Shown here: positions 43,771 through 58,303 of the stretch, piece after piece
How the letters are laid out: each line of letters begins with the position of its first letter
Numbering within the stretch: position 1 is the stretch's first letter
NCBI GenBank assembly: GCA_020747065.1
Contig: JAGMVK010000004.1
Coordinates: forward strand, 1,922,001 to 1,986,000
Length of the DNA stretch: 64,000 nucleotides
Reading direction: 5' to 3'
Origin: Cadophora sp. MPI-SDFR-AT-0126
Taxonomy: Eukaryota > Ascomycota > Leotiomycetes > Helotiales > Ploettnerulaceae
The notes under the pieces: model-generated
The model's database searches: none
Told to the model about the DNA's origin: nothing
Seen by the model: only the letters and a program-made list of their open reading frames with translations
Made by a program: the position numbers and the translations under genes

Positions 43771-45036
43771 ATGTCTCTTAATGCTAATGTCTGCAGATCG
43801 TCCTCCGGCTTCGCCATCCCTGCAATTGGCTTGGGGACCTTCGAAGCCAGCAAGGATGACCCAAGGAAGTGCTCAAGAGCCGTTGAAGGAGCGATACGAG
43901 CAGGCTATGTCCACATAGACACCGGTGCATTCTACGACTGCGAAGAACAGGTTGCCGAAGGAATTGCAAACAGTGGAGTCTCTCGAGAGAAGGTTTTTGT
44001 CTGTACCAAATTGTGATAACTCACCATCCATCTCCATTCCGCAAAGACTGACATCTGATATTTAGCTGGCAACAGTACCACAGCCCTGAAGATGTAGAGA
44101 AGTCACTCAACGAGAGTCTGGCTCGACTGAACCTCGAAAGTGGTATGGCAACCAACTTCGCGAATCTGTTCCGTGCGCTGATGCGGTTCCAGTTGACCTT
44201 TACTTGATGCACTGGCCACTTGCATTCAAAAGGACAGATGACTATGAGGTCTTGACTCACGCGGACGGCAAGGTGATTCGCATTCCTATGCCATACGTTG
44301 CCTTGGTACTGACTTCGACCTTCCAGCCCGTCATTGACGAGGAATTGACAACCAATCACGAACGGACATGGCGCGCTATGGAGGACCTTGTCCGCCGAGG
44401 AAAAGCGAAAGCCATCGGAGTCTCTAACTTCAGAATCGATCAAATGGAAGCTCTTCTGAAGTACGCTGAAATTAAGCCAGTTTGTAACCAGGTTGAAGCA
44501 CATCCATGGTTTCCACAGACACAGCTGCTAGACTACTGCAACAGGAATGGTATTGTCCTGGTAGCATATTCACCATTGGGCAGTCAGACGGGTCCTGGGG
44601 CGTTGCATGTTGTCAAAGCAAAGCTCTTGGAAGATGAAACTATTGTTGCAATTGCGCGAAAATTGAAGTTGCAACCAGCTCAGGTAGTTCTCGCATGGGG
44701 TGGTAAGTCGCATCGATAGCAAATGATGAGAGAGCATGAGCTCGGATGGCTGATCTCCATCTATTATAGTTCAACGAGGGACTGTAGTCATTCCCAAATC
44801 AAGCTCCGTCGACCGAATCAAGCGGAACTTCCAAGGTTTGTCTTTTTGTGGCGTATTTTCCGTCTTCACAGCCTTCGCTCGTGGCTGACATCACGTTCAT
44901 AGTCTCGGAATTATCCCCTGAGGACTTCTCGAGCATAGAGCAGATTACTGTCCGAGACCCATCGAAGCTCAATCGATTTGTTGATTTCGATGCTGTGTGG
45001 GGAGTTGCACAGTTCGGGCGAGGCGATGGCCGGTAG
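43771..45036 (+). CDS. Aldo-keto reductase
   Basis: Five exons fit: 43771-44012, 44066-44142, 44193-44702, 44770-44835 and 44903-45036; 342 residues. This NADPH-dependent carbonyl reductase has the full catalytic tetrad: Asp50 and Tyr55 (HIDTGAFY), Lys80 (FVCTK) and His113 (LMHWPL). NADPH-binding motifs are VVIPKSSSVDRIKRNF and the SNFRIDQMEALL and SPLGSQ blocks. The fold is a TIM barrel and the protein is cytosolic. A mild oddity is an insertion of about 25 residues after the catalytic His (THADGKVIRIPMPYVAL) before the helix with TWRAMEDLVRRGKAKAIG, larger than in many AKRs. It lies between the divergent NmrA-like gene and the convergent vanillyl-alcohol-oxidase gene. Reduction of an aromatic aldehyde is a reasonable guess. 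Confidence 0.9.
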
Positions 45037-45334
45037 GTGAAGTAGTGAAGTAGTAACTAAATTCTTGAGAACTTGTCGAGGCAGGGAATAAGCATATCGA
45101 GCATATGAGCGTATTTTGTAACCTTTTTTAACTTGCCAATACATCTATTGACTTCGCTTATGCATGACATGCTGACTCTAGACTCGGGACCGTATATGGT
45201 AAACACTCACTTGAGTGACCGAATCCCTCCGTCAACAAACAGCTGGTTCGATCAAACAGCGGTAAGATATGCGAAACACAGCGACTTGGGCATGCTCCAA
45301 ACAATGCAGGAACGTCAAATGCCCAAGTTCAGAA

Positions 45335-47498
<2,164 letters not shown>

Positions 47499-48249
47499 CT
47501 GCAGGTGCTATAAATGAGGACCAGGCACACATACCTGAGGTGTGTGGTGGGGTGGGAATTTGGCACCCCCACAAAACACGCGGCAGCCCCGCGAATACTG
47601 TATTTTCGGTTTTGGCGGGGTGATTCCAGCTGTGTTGGCACTAATGAGCTTCCATTTCACCTCCACAAAGCCTGCTAGACCACCTGCTCAAGGACTTTTC
47701 GAGGGGCACAGAAGCTTTCAAACGAGATTTGAATCCTCATCCCTCGATTCCTCTAAAGCAGGTTGTCGAGGGGAATAGATCTACCCCTTATTCGCCTTCG
47801 CTTATTTCAGGCGCTTTCCCCACTTCTTCATACACATGTCAACAAACAGCGCATGGCCTAGAATCGACTGTTTCATACCCCTTGCTGGCACCAACACTTG
47901 TTTGGAATCTTTAAGAAGCTCTCAATGGTATTCTGGTAGCTTAAGACAATATTTACCTGAAATTTACACTCACACAAATCGTACTTTTAGGGTAAGACCT
48001 GCGATACAAAACAAAGCCTAACCTGGAGAAATTTGGTGGAGGCTTTGCTTCAGCCCTCGTCTACTATGGTAGGCCTGTATTTCCGCCAGCTTCACTTTAA
48101 GTCTATATCTTAACGACGTCTAGCAATACAACAGGATTTGGAAGAATAGAAGTCGCTGGCAAGGTCTCGATCACCCTTGGCTGCATCAATTTGCGGGAAG
48201 ATGACAAAAACAACTAAGCCCATATACACCACTCTAGACCAGGCTGTCA
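47499..48249. other. Upstream region of the VAO gene
   Basis: No supported gene. A GGGGTGGGAATTTGGCACCC stretch at 47549-47568 is notable but unassigned. Short open frames at 47542-47778 and 47729-48021 have no domain. Confidence 0.4.
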
Positions 48250-49420
48250 CGATTTCCAATTTTACTTGCCCCAGGCTGTAGCTCAGTTCGCATCCTAGGA
48301 TTCATCCGACTCTTTAGAATACTTTCCGGATCAGTCCCACGCGTTGTAGCATGTGGGTTCCAGGTCAACTGACTGGACGAGACCCCACCATACGAAGCTT
48401 TGTCGTATGTCTGGGGAGATCGAATACCCTCGGAAAATGTTGTCTGTAAGGGCCAGAGGATAACTATTGCCCCAAATCTGGGTATCGCTTTGAGATATTT
48501 CAGATGATGGGATGAAGTCGCATGATATGGATCGACACGCTGTGTACCAAACAAGACGATGTAGAGCAACGATCGTCTCAGATCAAATTGATGAGGGTTA
48601 TCCATACTAATGTATGGCGGGTCGTGGTGAGACTTGGGGATGATCCGGATATCAAAGCTAAACATGGTATTCGTCTCTCGAGATGGAGGTAGAAGACTGT
48701 TGTCAAGAGCTACAACTGTCAATGGATGAAACAGACTTCAACGAATTGCCGAAAAAAAAAGCTGCTGGTATACCAGGGGGTCGCATATGCGGTAATACTC
48801 AAGAGTACAAAAATGTAGCATTATCAAGTCGATTTAATCTGTGAGTATAAGTAAGGAACCACCTCATTAAGTATCTTCACAAGTGAGATATCTCTGAAAA
48901 GTAAAGCTCAAACAGTTGGAATATCATATGCTCGCACGATGTGGGTTCATCCTAGTATGGATTCACCCCGACCAACGCAAGATATCATGTCTGGCAAATT
49001 TGGCTCTGCCAAGATGAGCAGTATACTGTATGGCACCGGCGGTAGAGCAAGGTCTCAATGCAGCGGCATGACGGTGTTCGCGCAGCTGGTTTGAGAGGAG
49101 ATGGGTCATTCAGGAAGTCGCTTTTGCTCCCGCCACCTTCCGTGTTGGGGACCACGAGATCACAAGGAATACACACGTTATTTCTGCCGTGTGGTTCCTT
49201 ACGAGAAGAAGAAGAAGAATTGTTAACCGACTATCGCAAAGCATTCGCAAGACTCAAAGATATCTTTTTCGTGGAGCAATCCTTGGGCAGTCCTACACCC
49301 CGTCTCTTGCTGCCAATTGCCACTGACCAAACTTTCAACCTTATTATTCGAAGGAGATTTGCGGAGTGTCACGAACTTTGCACGACGCATTGTAATCTTG
49401 CATTCCGCTGGATCTAAGAA
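48250..49420 (+). pseudogene. Decayed HET-domain gene
   Basis: Read on the plus strand in shifting frames, this stretch keeps all the blocks of a HET domain in order. Near 48390 it reads TPPYEALSYVWGDRIPSEN, then KGQRITIAPNLGIALRYF, and near 48530 IWIDTLCTKQDDVEQRSSQI and KLMRVIHTNVWRVVVRLGDD. Near 49090 it reads WFERRWVIQEVAFAPATF. At least one in-frame stop (TGA just before the YEALSY block, another after ALRYF) and several frame changes separate them. No intron set repairs it. It is therefore a relic of a second HET gene, not closely similar to the intact one at 9368-11542. The right-hand limit is uncertain; decayed coding sequence may extend toward 51.4 kb. Confidence 0.8.
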
Positions 49421-52218
49421 TACAGTGGCCGAGCTTTACAGGGGAGGCTGGGGCCCAGAAGGTTGCCCTCTGTACATAGCAACATTTTAATTCTATCAGC
49501 TCCCGACAGTGAAAGGCAGGGGGCTTCAGGGGCGACTTCGCTAATGCCTAGTGGCTGATGGCAGAATCCCCGCCACCAAATGAACGGCAGGTCAATTGAA
49601 TTATCAACCTATCAGCGAGCCATGTCTCCGACGCGCTTTTCCAATCGAGATGCGATGCCAGATGCCACTTGCGAACAACACAATCTTTCAGGCTGTTCGC
49701 AAGCAACTCCGATTCATGATCAAGATCGATCTGGAGACAGTCCGTGGGACTAATGACGGGGCAGAGAGCAGCTCTTTGATATCAACAAAGAGGATGTTCT
49801 TGGAGCCTTGGCGGGATCCTCGACCCTCGAAGAGAGCATATGGCGATATTTTGGATATGCGGTGTTTCTATATGGTCCGGTCTGCTGAGACTGATTCTTT
49901 CGCAGCGAGCTGGTGGATGTTGGACCCGCGTACCACGTGACTGAGACATTGGCGCTTGTCACTGCTGTAAGCTGCTGTTTCCAAGCGTACTATATGCTAA
50001 TGTATGTGCCTGCCACTATTACGAACTGCTCCAAATTTGCGATACATTGGACGAGACATGGCTGCGTCCCCGCCGCGTACGGGAGCTCTGGCTATCACTC
50101 TCTCCTTCGCCCCCGACCTGGGTCAGGACGAAGACGTGATTGAGACACTGCAGCAACTGCCATACATAACTCCAACGAACATAGAGACAATGGAGGAAAT
50201 TTCGACCACTTGAGCGAGCCAGAGCTTAGGATGCTGCATGCCAATGAGCTGGATGGGTGGGACGGCTGGCTGGGACAAAATAGAAACAGACGAGAAACGT
50301 ATGTTTTGTTGACTACCGAAACGATACAAATATTCGTCTTGCTCAAGATCCTCCACAAATTTGGGAGACTACTTTATGCAGGGAACGACATCCGAACAGG
50401 CGATACTTGAGTTTCACCCGTTGCCAAAGTCAGAAAGACCTCTGTCCACAACTGGAGCTTGCAGATATGGACTTGTCCTTGTGCTCGATACCGCAACACA
50501 CAGGATTTTGGTACTGGATAGTCAGAGAAGTAGTCCAAAAGGCGATCCCTTCAGATGTTTCACATTTGAAGAGTGCCTTTCAAAGACGAAATACACAACA
50601 CGCGATTTCGCGGAGAAGAAACGTATATGTGCATCATGCTCCGGATCCTATGCGCGACTTTATACGCTGAACAAGTCATCTTGAAGTCGACCATCTTCCG
50701 GGTTCTGCTCGCACTGGTGAGAACTACGCTCCAGAGTTGAGTTCCCCGAGCTGGGAGAAATGGGTTCACATGCTCTCTCATGACTGTGGTTGGCCAGCAG
50801 GAGAGCCGCTCGAGAAGTGCCAGCCCTTGTCTCTTCGTCGAAACGATACTTGCGACCACAACTCGATGAACAGCTTCAAAGCCATTCGACAAAGCAATGA
50901 GCTTCCCTCGTCACAATATCACTGTTCGGTACATGCCTGACTGGTATTGTACTGTGCCTCGTGGGAAGGATGTGATCACGCATCTCGAGAACAACAAAGC
51001 TCTGGTGGAAGAGCAAATAGTCTATGCTGAAAGTGATGAACTAGTGATAGTCTTGAATTTAGACAGTTAGAGCGGCAGATTACCATTCATGCGAGGCTAG
51101 ACGGACTTCTTTTCTGTCTCATGAGTTGCATGTGCTTTTATGGGATAAGAACTGGGTGGTTGGCCGACCTGACGTTACGGATCTGGACCGCTGCTTCAGT
51201 AGAGAGCCGGTCATACAGGTCAGCCATGTCATGACCAAGAGTTGCAACTTGATTGCACTGTCAACACCTCTTATACATTCAGCAAAACGGATTGAGTCTC
51301 CTTGGCTGGCCAAAAGTACCTTCCAACTAATGTCATTCACAGCGGTCAACTCGTATCAACTTCGGGATTCGAGGAATCTCTGGGGTATCTCTTAGCTGCA
51401 TTCTTTGATGAGATATCGCCTACCAGGGATGGATAGACTTGGAACGCGTAGAAAGTGGGATGGCGGTTGGTACCGACCGTCTGCATGGAGTCCAGATGAA
51501 CCGTTCATCGCTACCCTCTGCGCCGATGTCTTGGCTGTTCGTTAATGCTTGCTGTGTGTCATCTGTAGTCTGCAATTTCTCAGTTCTTATCTTCACTTTT
51601 AGTCTTCAATCGAGCATTGATTTTCGGTTTCGTCGTTATCTTTTCAATCTCCAAGTATCTTTACATGCAAACTTAATTTGGGCCCACTTGTCAAAGGTGG
51701 GAGAAAGATACCGGCATCCCAAAAGTCGATGAAAGCTGAAGTATCCGGCTGTACTTGCTACATTAAGGTAACTATCGCGTTCTCGGTCATTGCTGTCTGT
51801 CTTTCGGGATGCCGGAATCAAGAGCCTGCCCTACAACACCTTTTTTGCATTGGAATAAGTATCATTGTTCATCAAGCTGTTGTTTGCGAGCCAATCTAAT
51901 GTTGTGAAGCATGGAAATGTTTCCAGGGCTCAGAAACTTCTCTTATTACACATTGGCACAGCAGTTTCCACATCAGTTCACTCACCAGGTGCTTGAGATC
52001 CTCTTGGACATGCATCCATGGAATCATTTCCCTGTCAGGTACCAGGCAGGAACATGTGTTACTCCGACCAACTCCGAGATGCCCTGCTCTAGCTTCGAAG
52101 TCTCCGCATGTCTTCGTCAGCTTCTTTGACAACACCATGCCTGGTGTAAAGCGATGCATGGAGTACCCGTCCTCAGTCCCCTAGACTCTCTAAGGCGGGG
52201 CCGTCCAGAGATAACGGA
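49421..52218. other. Gene-poor stretch, possible decayed coding sequence
   Basis: Open frames of 60-110 codons occur on the plus strand (49596-49940, 50361-50684, 50737-50940, 51126-51395) with coding-like composition but many stops between. They may be the remainder of the decayed HET gene or another relic. A fragment near 50500 (FWYWIVREVV) recalls the HET helix block, but it is too short to assign. Confidence 0.4.
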
Positions 52219-52228
52219 ATATAAGTAG
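52219..52228 (+). promoter_or_regulatory. Possible TATA box of the amine oxidase gene
   Basis: ATATAAGTAG, 66 bases upstream of the proposed ATG at 52294. A position-only inference. Confidence 0.3.
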
Positions 52229-52293
52229 TGTACCAGTGGTCTTCTCGAAACTTACTTCTAGCTCTTTTGCTCACTGCTCTCCATTTCCCGGCT

Positions 52294-54768
52294 ATGAAGG
52301 CTCACAGTATGCCCGTGACTGCTTGGTCGTACTTGCTCCTCTTACTTCCTGGTCTTGCAACCTCAGCTCCAACTTATCCATCCGTCAATCCAAGAACATG
52401 GCGGCCAAGGCAGGCATCGAACACACAAGGTAAGCGGTGGTCGAATGAGACGTATCCCACAGGGAGTCAATCATGCGCTGCTCCAGGTGCTCAGGCCATA
52501 GATGCACCTTATACCAATGTATGGTCTGGGCTGACGGGTGAGGAAACTGCGTCGATTGCGGCTTGGCTTTTCTCGCAACCTCAATTCAACTTGACAATCA
52601 CTTCAGAGGCGGGAGATTGGGATAATTCATTGTACGTATAATTTCAACCTCAAGTTAGCCTCAGAATCCAGGTACTAACGTGAACAGACTCATGATCGAG
52701 CTTATGGAGCCCAATAAGACCGATGTGCTGAACTATCTTGAGAACAGCGGACCTGTTCCAAGCAGATACGCCCATGTTATCATCAATCATCGGGCGTCTG
52801 AGGAACCTGTTTACCAGGACCTCTTGGTTGGACCTCTTCCTCTTCAGAATGACACCATAACATCGCAACCTCTCACTTATCCCTACACCAGGAAGACCGA
52901 GGGGAAAGTCCGTAATCTCGATGCAGATGATGAGACATGGCAGGCTTGGAAAGCCAATGTCTCATCCACGATTCTAGACATTACTCTCGACCTTTGGAAC
53001 GGATCTTTCCTCGGCTTAGAAAATGACACTCTCGTTGTATTTGGTATCGATCCTCTGTGGCAAGATGATGGCATCACACGTTGGGATCAATTCTGGAACA
53101 GCCAGGAATCAGTCCAAGAGTCTCTCACCCTGCTTCCTTTAGGATTATACTTCACTACAAATGCTACTGGCCGCGATGCGTCCAAGTGGACACTTGATGG
53201 CTGGCTCTACAATGGCATCTTTTACGAGACGACAGAAGCTTTCCGAGCTGCATATTACTCCCCTGGCTTTGTGAAGTACGGTGCGAATGTTGACGGATCC
53301 TGGGCGTACTCTGACCAAGAAGGCGAGATTCCTGCACTTGACACCAACTTTCCTCCAGTTTCTATCGCACCGTCTGGATCACGCTACTTCGTGGATCCAG
53401 ATCAGCAATACGTCAAGTGGATGGACTTTGAGTTCTACACTTCTTTCTCTCGCGATACTGGGCTGAGTCTCCACGATATTAAGTATAAAGGTGACCGTAT
53501 CATCTATGAGTTGAGTCTCCAGGAAGCACTTGCTCATTATGCCGGAAACGATCCTGTGCAATCGGGCACTGCTTATTTGGACACATACTACGGATTTGGA
53601 CCATTCGCTTTTGAGCTCATCAAAGGTTACGATTGTCCAGCCTACGCAACGTACATGAACAGCTCTTTCTACAACGGCGAGACTACGCGAACCCATATTG
53701 ATAGCATTTGCTTGTTCGAAACGGAAGCCGACTACCCCATCCAACGACACAGCACTTCTGAGTACGCCAGCGCAACCAAGAATATATACTTCACCATCCG
53801 GACCGTTGCGACAGTTGGTAATTACGATTACATGTTCTCCTACGAATTTTTCATGGACGGGTCGATCAACATCGTCGTTCGAGCTTCCGGATACATTCAA
53901 AGCGCCTTCTTTGCGAAGAACGAGGATTATGGGTACAAAATCCATGACTTCCTCTCCGGATCAATGCACGATCATGTCCTCAACTTTAAAATCGACTTTG
54001 ACATCCTCGGCACCTCGAACACAATGACAACCGCGGCCACTGTTGCTGCGACTGAGGTCTACCCATGGTCAAAGGGCAAAGCACGAAATACTATGAAAAT
54101 CCAACGAGGCGCAATTGAGAACGAGGACCAGGCGAAGATCAACTGGGCTGCCAACGGCGCCACAGCTTTCTCGGTAGTCAACACGGATGCAAAGAATATC
54201 TACGGCGAATCTCGTGGATATCGAATCCACCCCTCATCACCAACTATTCATCTGACCGTGGAAAACAGCAGCAATCTCGAGAAAGCCGCAAACTGGGCCA
54301 AGAACGACCTCTACGTTACTAGGCAAAAAGACACGGAACCGAGGTCGTCTCACCCTTACCAATCCCAGGATGTCTTCAACCCGCCTATCGACTTCGATGC
54401 TTTTCTTTGACGGCGAGTCGCTCGTCCAAGAGGATATCGTGGTTTGGGCGAACGTCGGTATGCATCACGTTCCTCACACTGGCGATTTGCCAAACACAGT
54501 TTTTACAACGGCACATAGCAGTCTGGTGCTCAGTCCTCTCAACTATCTGTTGGGAAGCCCTACTCGGGAGATTGTAAACATGGTAAAGATATTGTATGGA
54601 GGCGATGGAGGGACTACTGTCGAAACGTTCGGTCAGGGGACGGCTGAGTGTGCAGTGCCTAGCGTGCAGAATTTGATGCCAGATTTGTCGGAGTATGTGG
54701 GTGATGAGGTTATCAGGAAATTCCCTTATGATCCTAACCACCCTTACTTTGAGACCGAAAGCATTTAG
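52294..54768 (+). CDS. Secreted copper amine oxidase, interrupted by a one-base frameshift
   Basis: It oxidises primary amines to aldehydes with release of ammonia and H2O2, using copper and topaquinone. Exons are 52294-52631 and 52688 onward. The N-terminus has a signal peptide (MKAHSMPVTAWSYLLLLLPG and Ala-rich cleavage region). Near residue 490 is the cofactor motif VGNYDYMF, whose Tyr becomes topaquinone. Copper ligands are MHDHVLNF (two His) and GMHHVPHTGD (third His). The catalytic-base region is YLDTYYGFG. At 54401-54408 the sequence TTTTCTTT forces the frame into a stop at 54410. One base fewer continues exactly into the conserved FFDGESLVQEDIVVW and the intact last 120 residues to 54768. 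No intron fits there. It is either a real loss-of-function allele, since the third copper His lies beyond the stop, or a sequencing error. Confidence 0.9.
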
Positions 54769-55571
54769 ACATGAGAGAGAAAGTATATAGAGGTCGGGAC
54801 AAAAACTTACTCCAAGCCCAAGAAAGATTCTTATGTCATGGCTCATTATGTCACTCAGCGGTTTAAGCTTTCAAGCAAGTCTTCAAGAACTCGTTGCGAA
54901 CCTTATACTGGCAAGTGCCGAAATTTCATGTGCCAATATTGGTCTTACCAGCCTTCTGGCTTGTTCAGTTGCCCCTGAATCAGGCTTGTGTAACAGGAGG
55001 GTAGGAAATTCTCGCGTATTGGTGCCAAGGCAAGCCCTGTTGAAGCTGAAATGGGTGATTCCCGTCTGCCCCATAAGCCGGGCATACGAATCCCCGCAAT
55101 CCTGACAACATTCCCAGTATCAACTGAAGGATTTGGGATCGTCCATATTTCACGATACATCACTGGATGGGGTCGTTCTTGTGGCATCTGTGCCAAGCTC
55201 ATCTATTATTATGAGACAAATCAGAAAGTCTCTCACGATGTGGCTTAAGTGCATGGCTTTTCAAGCGAGTGGCTTTCACGGCGATAGCAGAGATTGGTTG
55301 GAAGTTAAATAAGTAACTCAAATGACGGGAGAAAGACTTGGAACATGGAGTTTGAGTGCCGAGCCTTGGGTTTCATAATTTTTCTACTTAATTCGTCTTG
55401 TCCCCTTGCTGGAAGAGAGTTTCGGACAGCTTGGTCCGACTTATCTGGGAAATAGACTTCGCGGTCGTTTCAGAAGATTACTATACATTGCATACAAGAT
55501 AGGACAGTATCTCGACATTTTCCATCCCTTCTCTCCTTCGATCATTCGTTACTGCAGAAGTAATCGTGACA
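54769..55571. other. Intergenic region
   Basis: Between the amine oxidase and GH17 genes. Short open frames (54833-55105, 55051-55248) have no domain. Nothing recognised. Confidence 0.4.
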
Positions 55572-56791
55572 ATGGTGTTCATGCCGAGAATCCTCCCACT
55601 CCTGGCGCTGTTTGGGGCTGTTGCCGCCCAAGAGAGAATCTACCAAGGCTTCAACTCAGGTGCCTTCTTCTCCTCCAACAAAGCGAAAGTCCAATCCGAC
55701 TTCGAAGAGGAATTCAATGCCGCTCGAGCCTTACACTTCTCCCCTGGAACCTTCAGCAGCGTCCGGCTTTACACAAACGTGCAAACGGGCACGACCGACA
55801 CGCCAATCGAAGCATTCCAAGCAGCAATTAATACCAACACTTCCATCCTGCTAGGTATCTGGTGCTCAGGAACGACAACAATCACGAATGAGCTTACAGC
55901 ATTGAGATCTGCCGTCGACAAGTTGGGCACCAGGTTCACTGATCTCGTCATTGCCATCAGTGTTGGCAGCGAAGACATGTACAGATTGTCCGAAAGCGGC
56001 ATTGCAAACAATGCAGGCATTGGAGCCGGCCCAGACACGATCATCAACTTCATCAGGGAGGTACGCCAGGCGATAAATGGAACTGGTCTTTCCTCAAAGC
56101 CAGTCGGCCATGTCGACTCGTGGAGCGCATGGGCGAATTCCTCAAACGAAGCAGTCATTGAAGAGGTGGACTTCCTCGGCATGGATCTCTACCCATACTA
56201 CGAGAAAGATCAAGACAACAGAATCGAAAATGCTGAAGCCATCTTCGAGGATCTCCACAACAGGACACTGTCTGCTGCTGGGAACAAGCCAGTCTGGATC
56301 ACAGAGACCGGATGGCCGTTCAGCGGACCCACTTCAGGCAATGCAACTTCCACGCCTGAAAATGCGAAGGCCTATTGGTGAGCGTGCCTGTGCCGGACAG
56401 TCATTGACACCGAACTGCCGGTATACTTTTAGGTAAAGTTCTACATAATAACTGCGCACAGGGATACCATCGCTTGCAAGTATCTAGGCAGGAATAACGT
56501 TTGGTGGTATAATTTGCGGGACACTAATCCTGCAATCCAAGAAAAGTAAAATACCCCAACTCTTGGAATGGTCAAACTTGGCTAATAGAAACAAGGTTTG
56601 CTGTCTCCAAGGACGTCAGCGCCGAGACGACATTCAATTTGACTTGTGCTGCTGGCAGTGGTGCACCTGCGACCATCAATACTGATTTGAGCAAGGGCGT
56701 CTCGGATAAGAAAAATGATGCTGGTAAAATGATGGGATCTATGAGTATCGTTGGGCTCGTCACTCTTCTCACGGCGGTCTTCATGTGGTAG
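55572..56791 (+). CDS. GPI-anchored GH17 beta-1,3-glucanase/transglycosylase
   Basis: Exons are 55572-56377, 56462-56545 and 56596-56791; 361 residues; introns 84 and 50 bases. A signal peptide (LPLLALFGAVAAQ) is followed by the GH17 barrel starting IYQGFNSG. The proton donor lies in ISVGSEDMYR and the nucleophile in WITETGWPFSG. The last exon gives a Ser/Thr/Gly linker, a likely omega site near KNDAGKMMGS and a hydrophobic tail (MSIVGLVTLLTAVFMW), the standard GPI-anchor signal. The expected place is the outer face of the plasma membrane or the cell wall, where such enzymes cut and rejoin beta-1,3-glucan during wall remodelling. Several N-glycosylation sequons are visible (NTS, NGT, NSS, NRT, NAT). 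Confidence 0.92.
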
Positions 56792-57032
56792 ATGAATTTC
56801 CTGACATTGGTTCTCGACGCTTCAGGATGAGGCATTTTATTTTCGGTCCTCGAATTTTGTAAGATCTGTATAATTAATTTCTTCTTCAATTTGGTTTTGC
56901 AGGAATGTACACCCTGGATTTGGTCTCATTACAGCATAGCCCCCCTTGAGTTCCACACGAATGATGGTTAGGTTTAGAAAGTAACCTTGACGGCACGCGA
57001 ACTATCCCACTCGAGTGTAGACTGAAGATTCT

Positions 57033-58303
57033 TTAATAGCTTGTATCAATCCATGAGTAGCCAAGTGGCCACAGTGCACTTTTGGTTACTGCAGCTGTGC
57101 TCGGGGTGTAGTAAAGTCTCGCAGAAGTTGAGGATCCGGCTCCGGTGTTCTGGAACTCCATGAATATTCTGTAGTGACTTTCGTTAGTATTCTGTTGAGA
57201 ACATAAGAGTCTTCGGTAACTTACGGAGTAGCACCATCAGCCATTGGAGCATATCCCGCAGGGTTGACAACGTTCGTGAGAACAGAATACTGATACATTG
57301 TCTTCGCCAAGACCCTCCATGGTCGCCCGAGGTAGACTTTTCCGACGACCGAAGCTCCTGAAGCCGCGGTGACCTGAGGAACTATGTTAACAAGGGTGAT
57401 GAGTGATACAACCAATGCCTGAACTTACTGTGCTGTGATCGAAAACATACATGGCCGTGTCTGTGGTGGTTTCGCGAGAATTGGCCGTCACGTATCCCGC
57501 ACCACTTGACGCGATCGTACCTGGAAATTTAAGTCAGGGTTGGTCGAAAGATAATCACGGAAAAAACTAACATTCTCCAAACCAGGCTGTCGCATCTCCA
57601 AAGATGTAGTCCACCGCACCTTCAACGTAACAATTCGAGTAGTATTGGTAACCAGACTTCGCGTAGAGAGTGTCTTGGTAACTCTTGAATTGACAACCGT
57701 AAAAGCCGAGCCTGTTTGCGTTGGCTGTCATAGCTACAGCCTTTCTACGTTAGTCAGTGTTTGAATGCTTGATCGAGAACTTACTTGAGCACCACTGCCG
57801 TACGAGTTTGCGAAGTTGATGTTGTAGACATTGACATCGTCATTTGCGATGTTGACGGTTGAGCTTGCGTCCAAAGACCCAGCCGCAGCGGACGTGAGAC
57901 TGTGAGTGATCGTGACGGTGTTGGACTTGTATGTTCCGATACTAAGTGATATGTCAAACATAGATTCTGGAAGTCTCACTGTTATAGTATTGCTTGAAAC
58001 TTACTCTGTTGTTTGGCCGTAGATTGTCAATGGTCCCTTGTTTCGTATGGTCACACTGTCGGTATATGTGCCGGAGTAGATAAATATGCATTTTACAGCC
58101 GTGGATGAAGGTATTGCAGCAACAGCAGAAGTGAGTGAGGCATATTCTCCAGTCTTTGTTCCACTTCCTCTCACCACAAGGCAGCCAGTAGGAGGAGTCG
58201 AACGAGAAGTTGCACGTGTGTCAAGTTCAGCGGGCAATGCCAACGCTGATGAAACTGACACAAGGATAACAAGTGTAGTCAACAAAGACTTAAAAGAATA
58301 CAT
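57033..58303 (-). CDS. Pectin methylesterase (CE8)
   Basis: Six exons fit: 58005-58303, 57785-57941, 57572-57740, 57429-57520, 57225-57373 and 57033-57168; 333 residues. Introns are 63, 44, 51, 55 and 56 bases. A signal peptide (SLLTTLVILVSVSSALA) marks it as secreted. Active-site motifs are complete: SYQDTLYA (Gln and first Asp), EGAVDYIFGDA (nucleophile Asp) and YLGRPWR (Arg). It removes methyl esters from homogalacturonan, opening pectin to polygalacturonases. It is divergent from the GH28 gene, with 806 bases between starts, and the pair forms a small pectin-degradation unit. Length is typical for fungal secreted PMEs. Confidence 0.95.
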
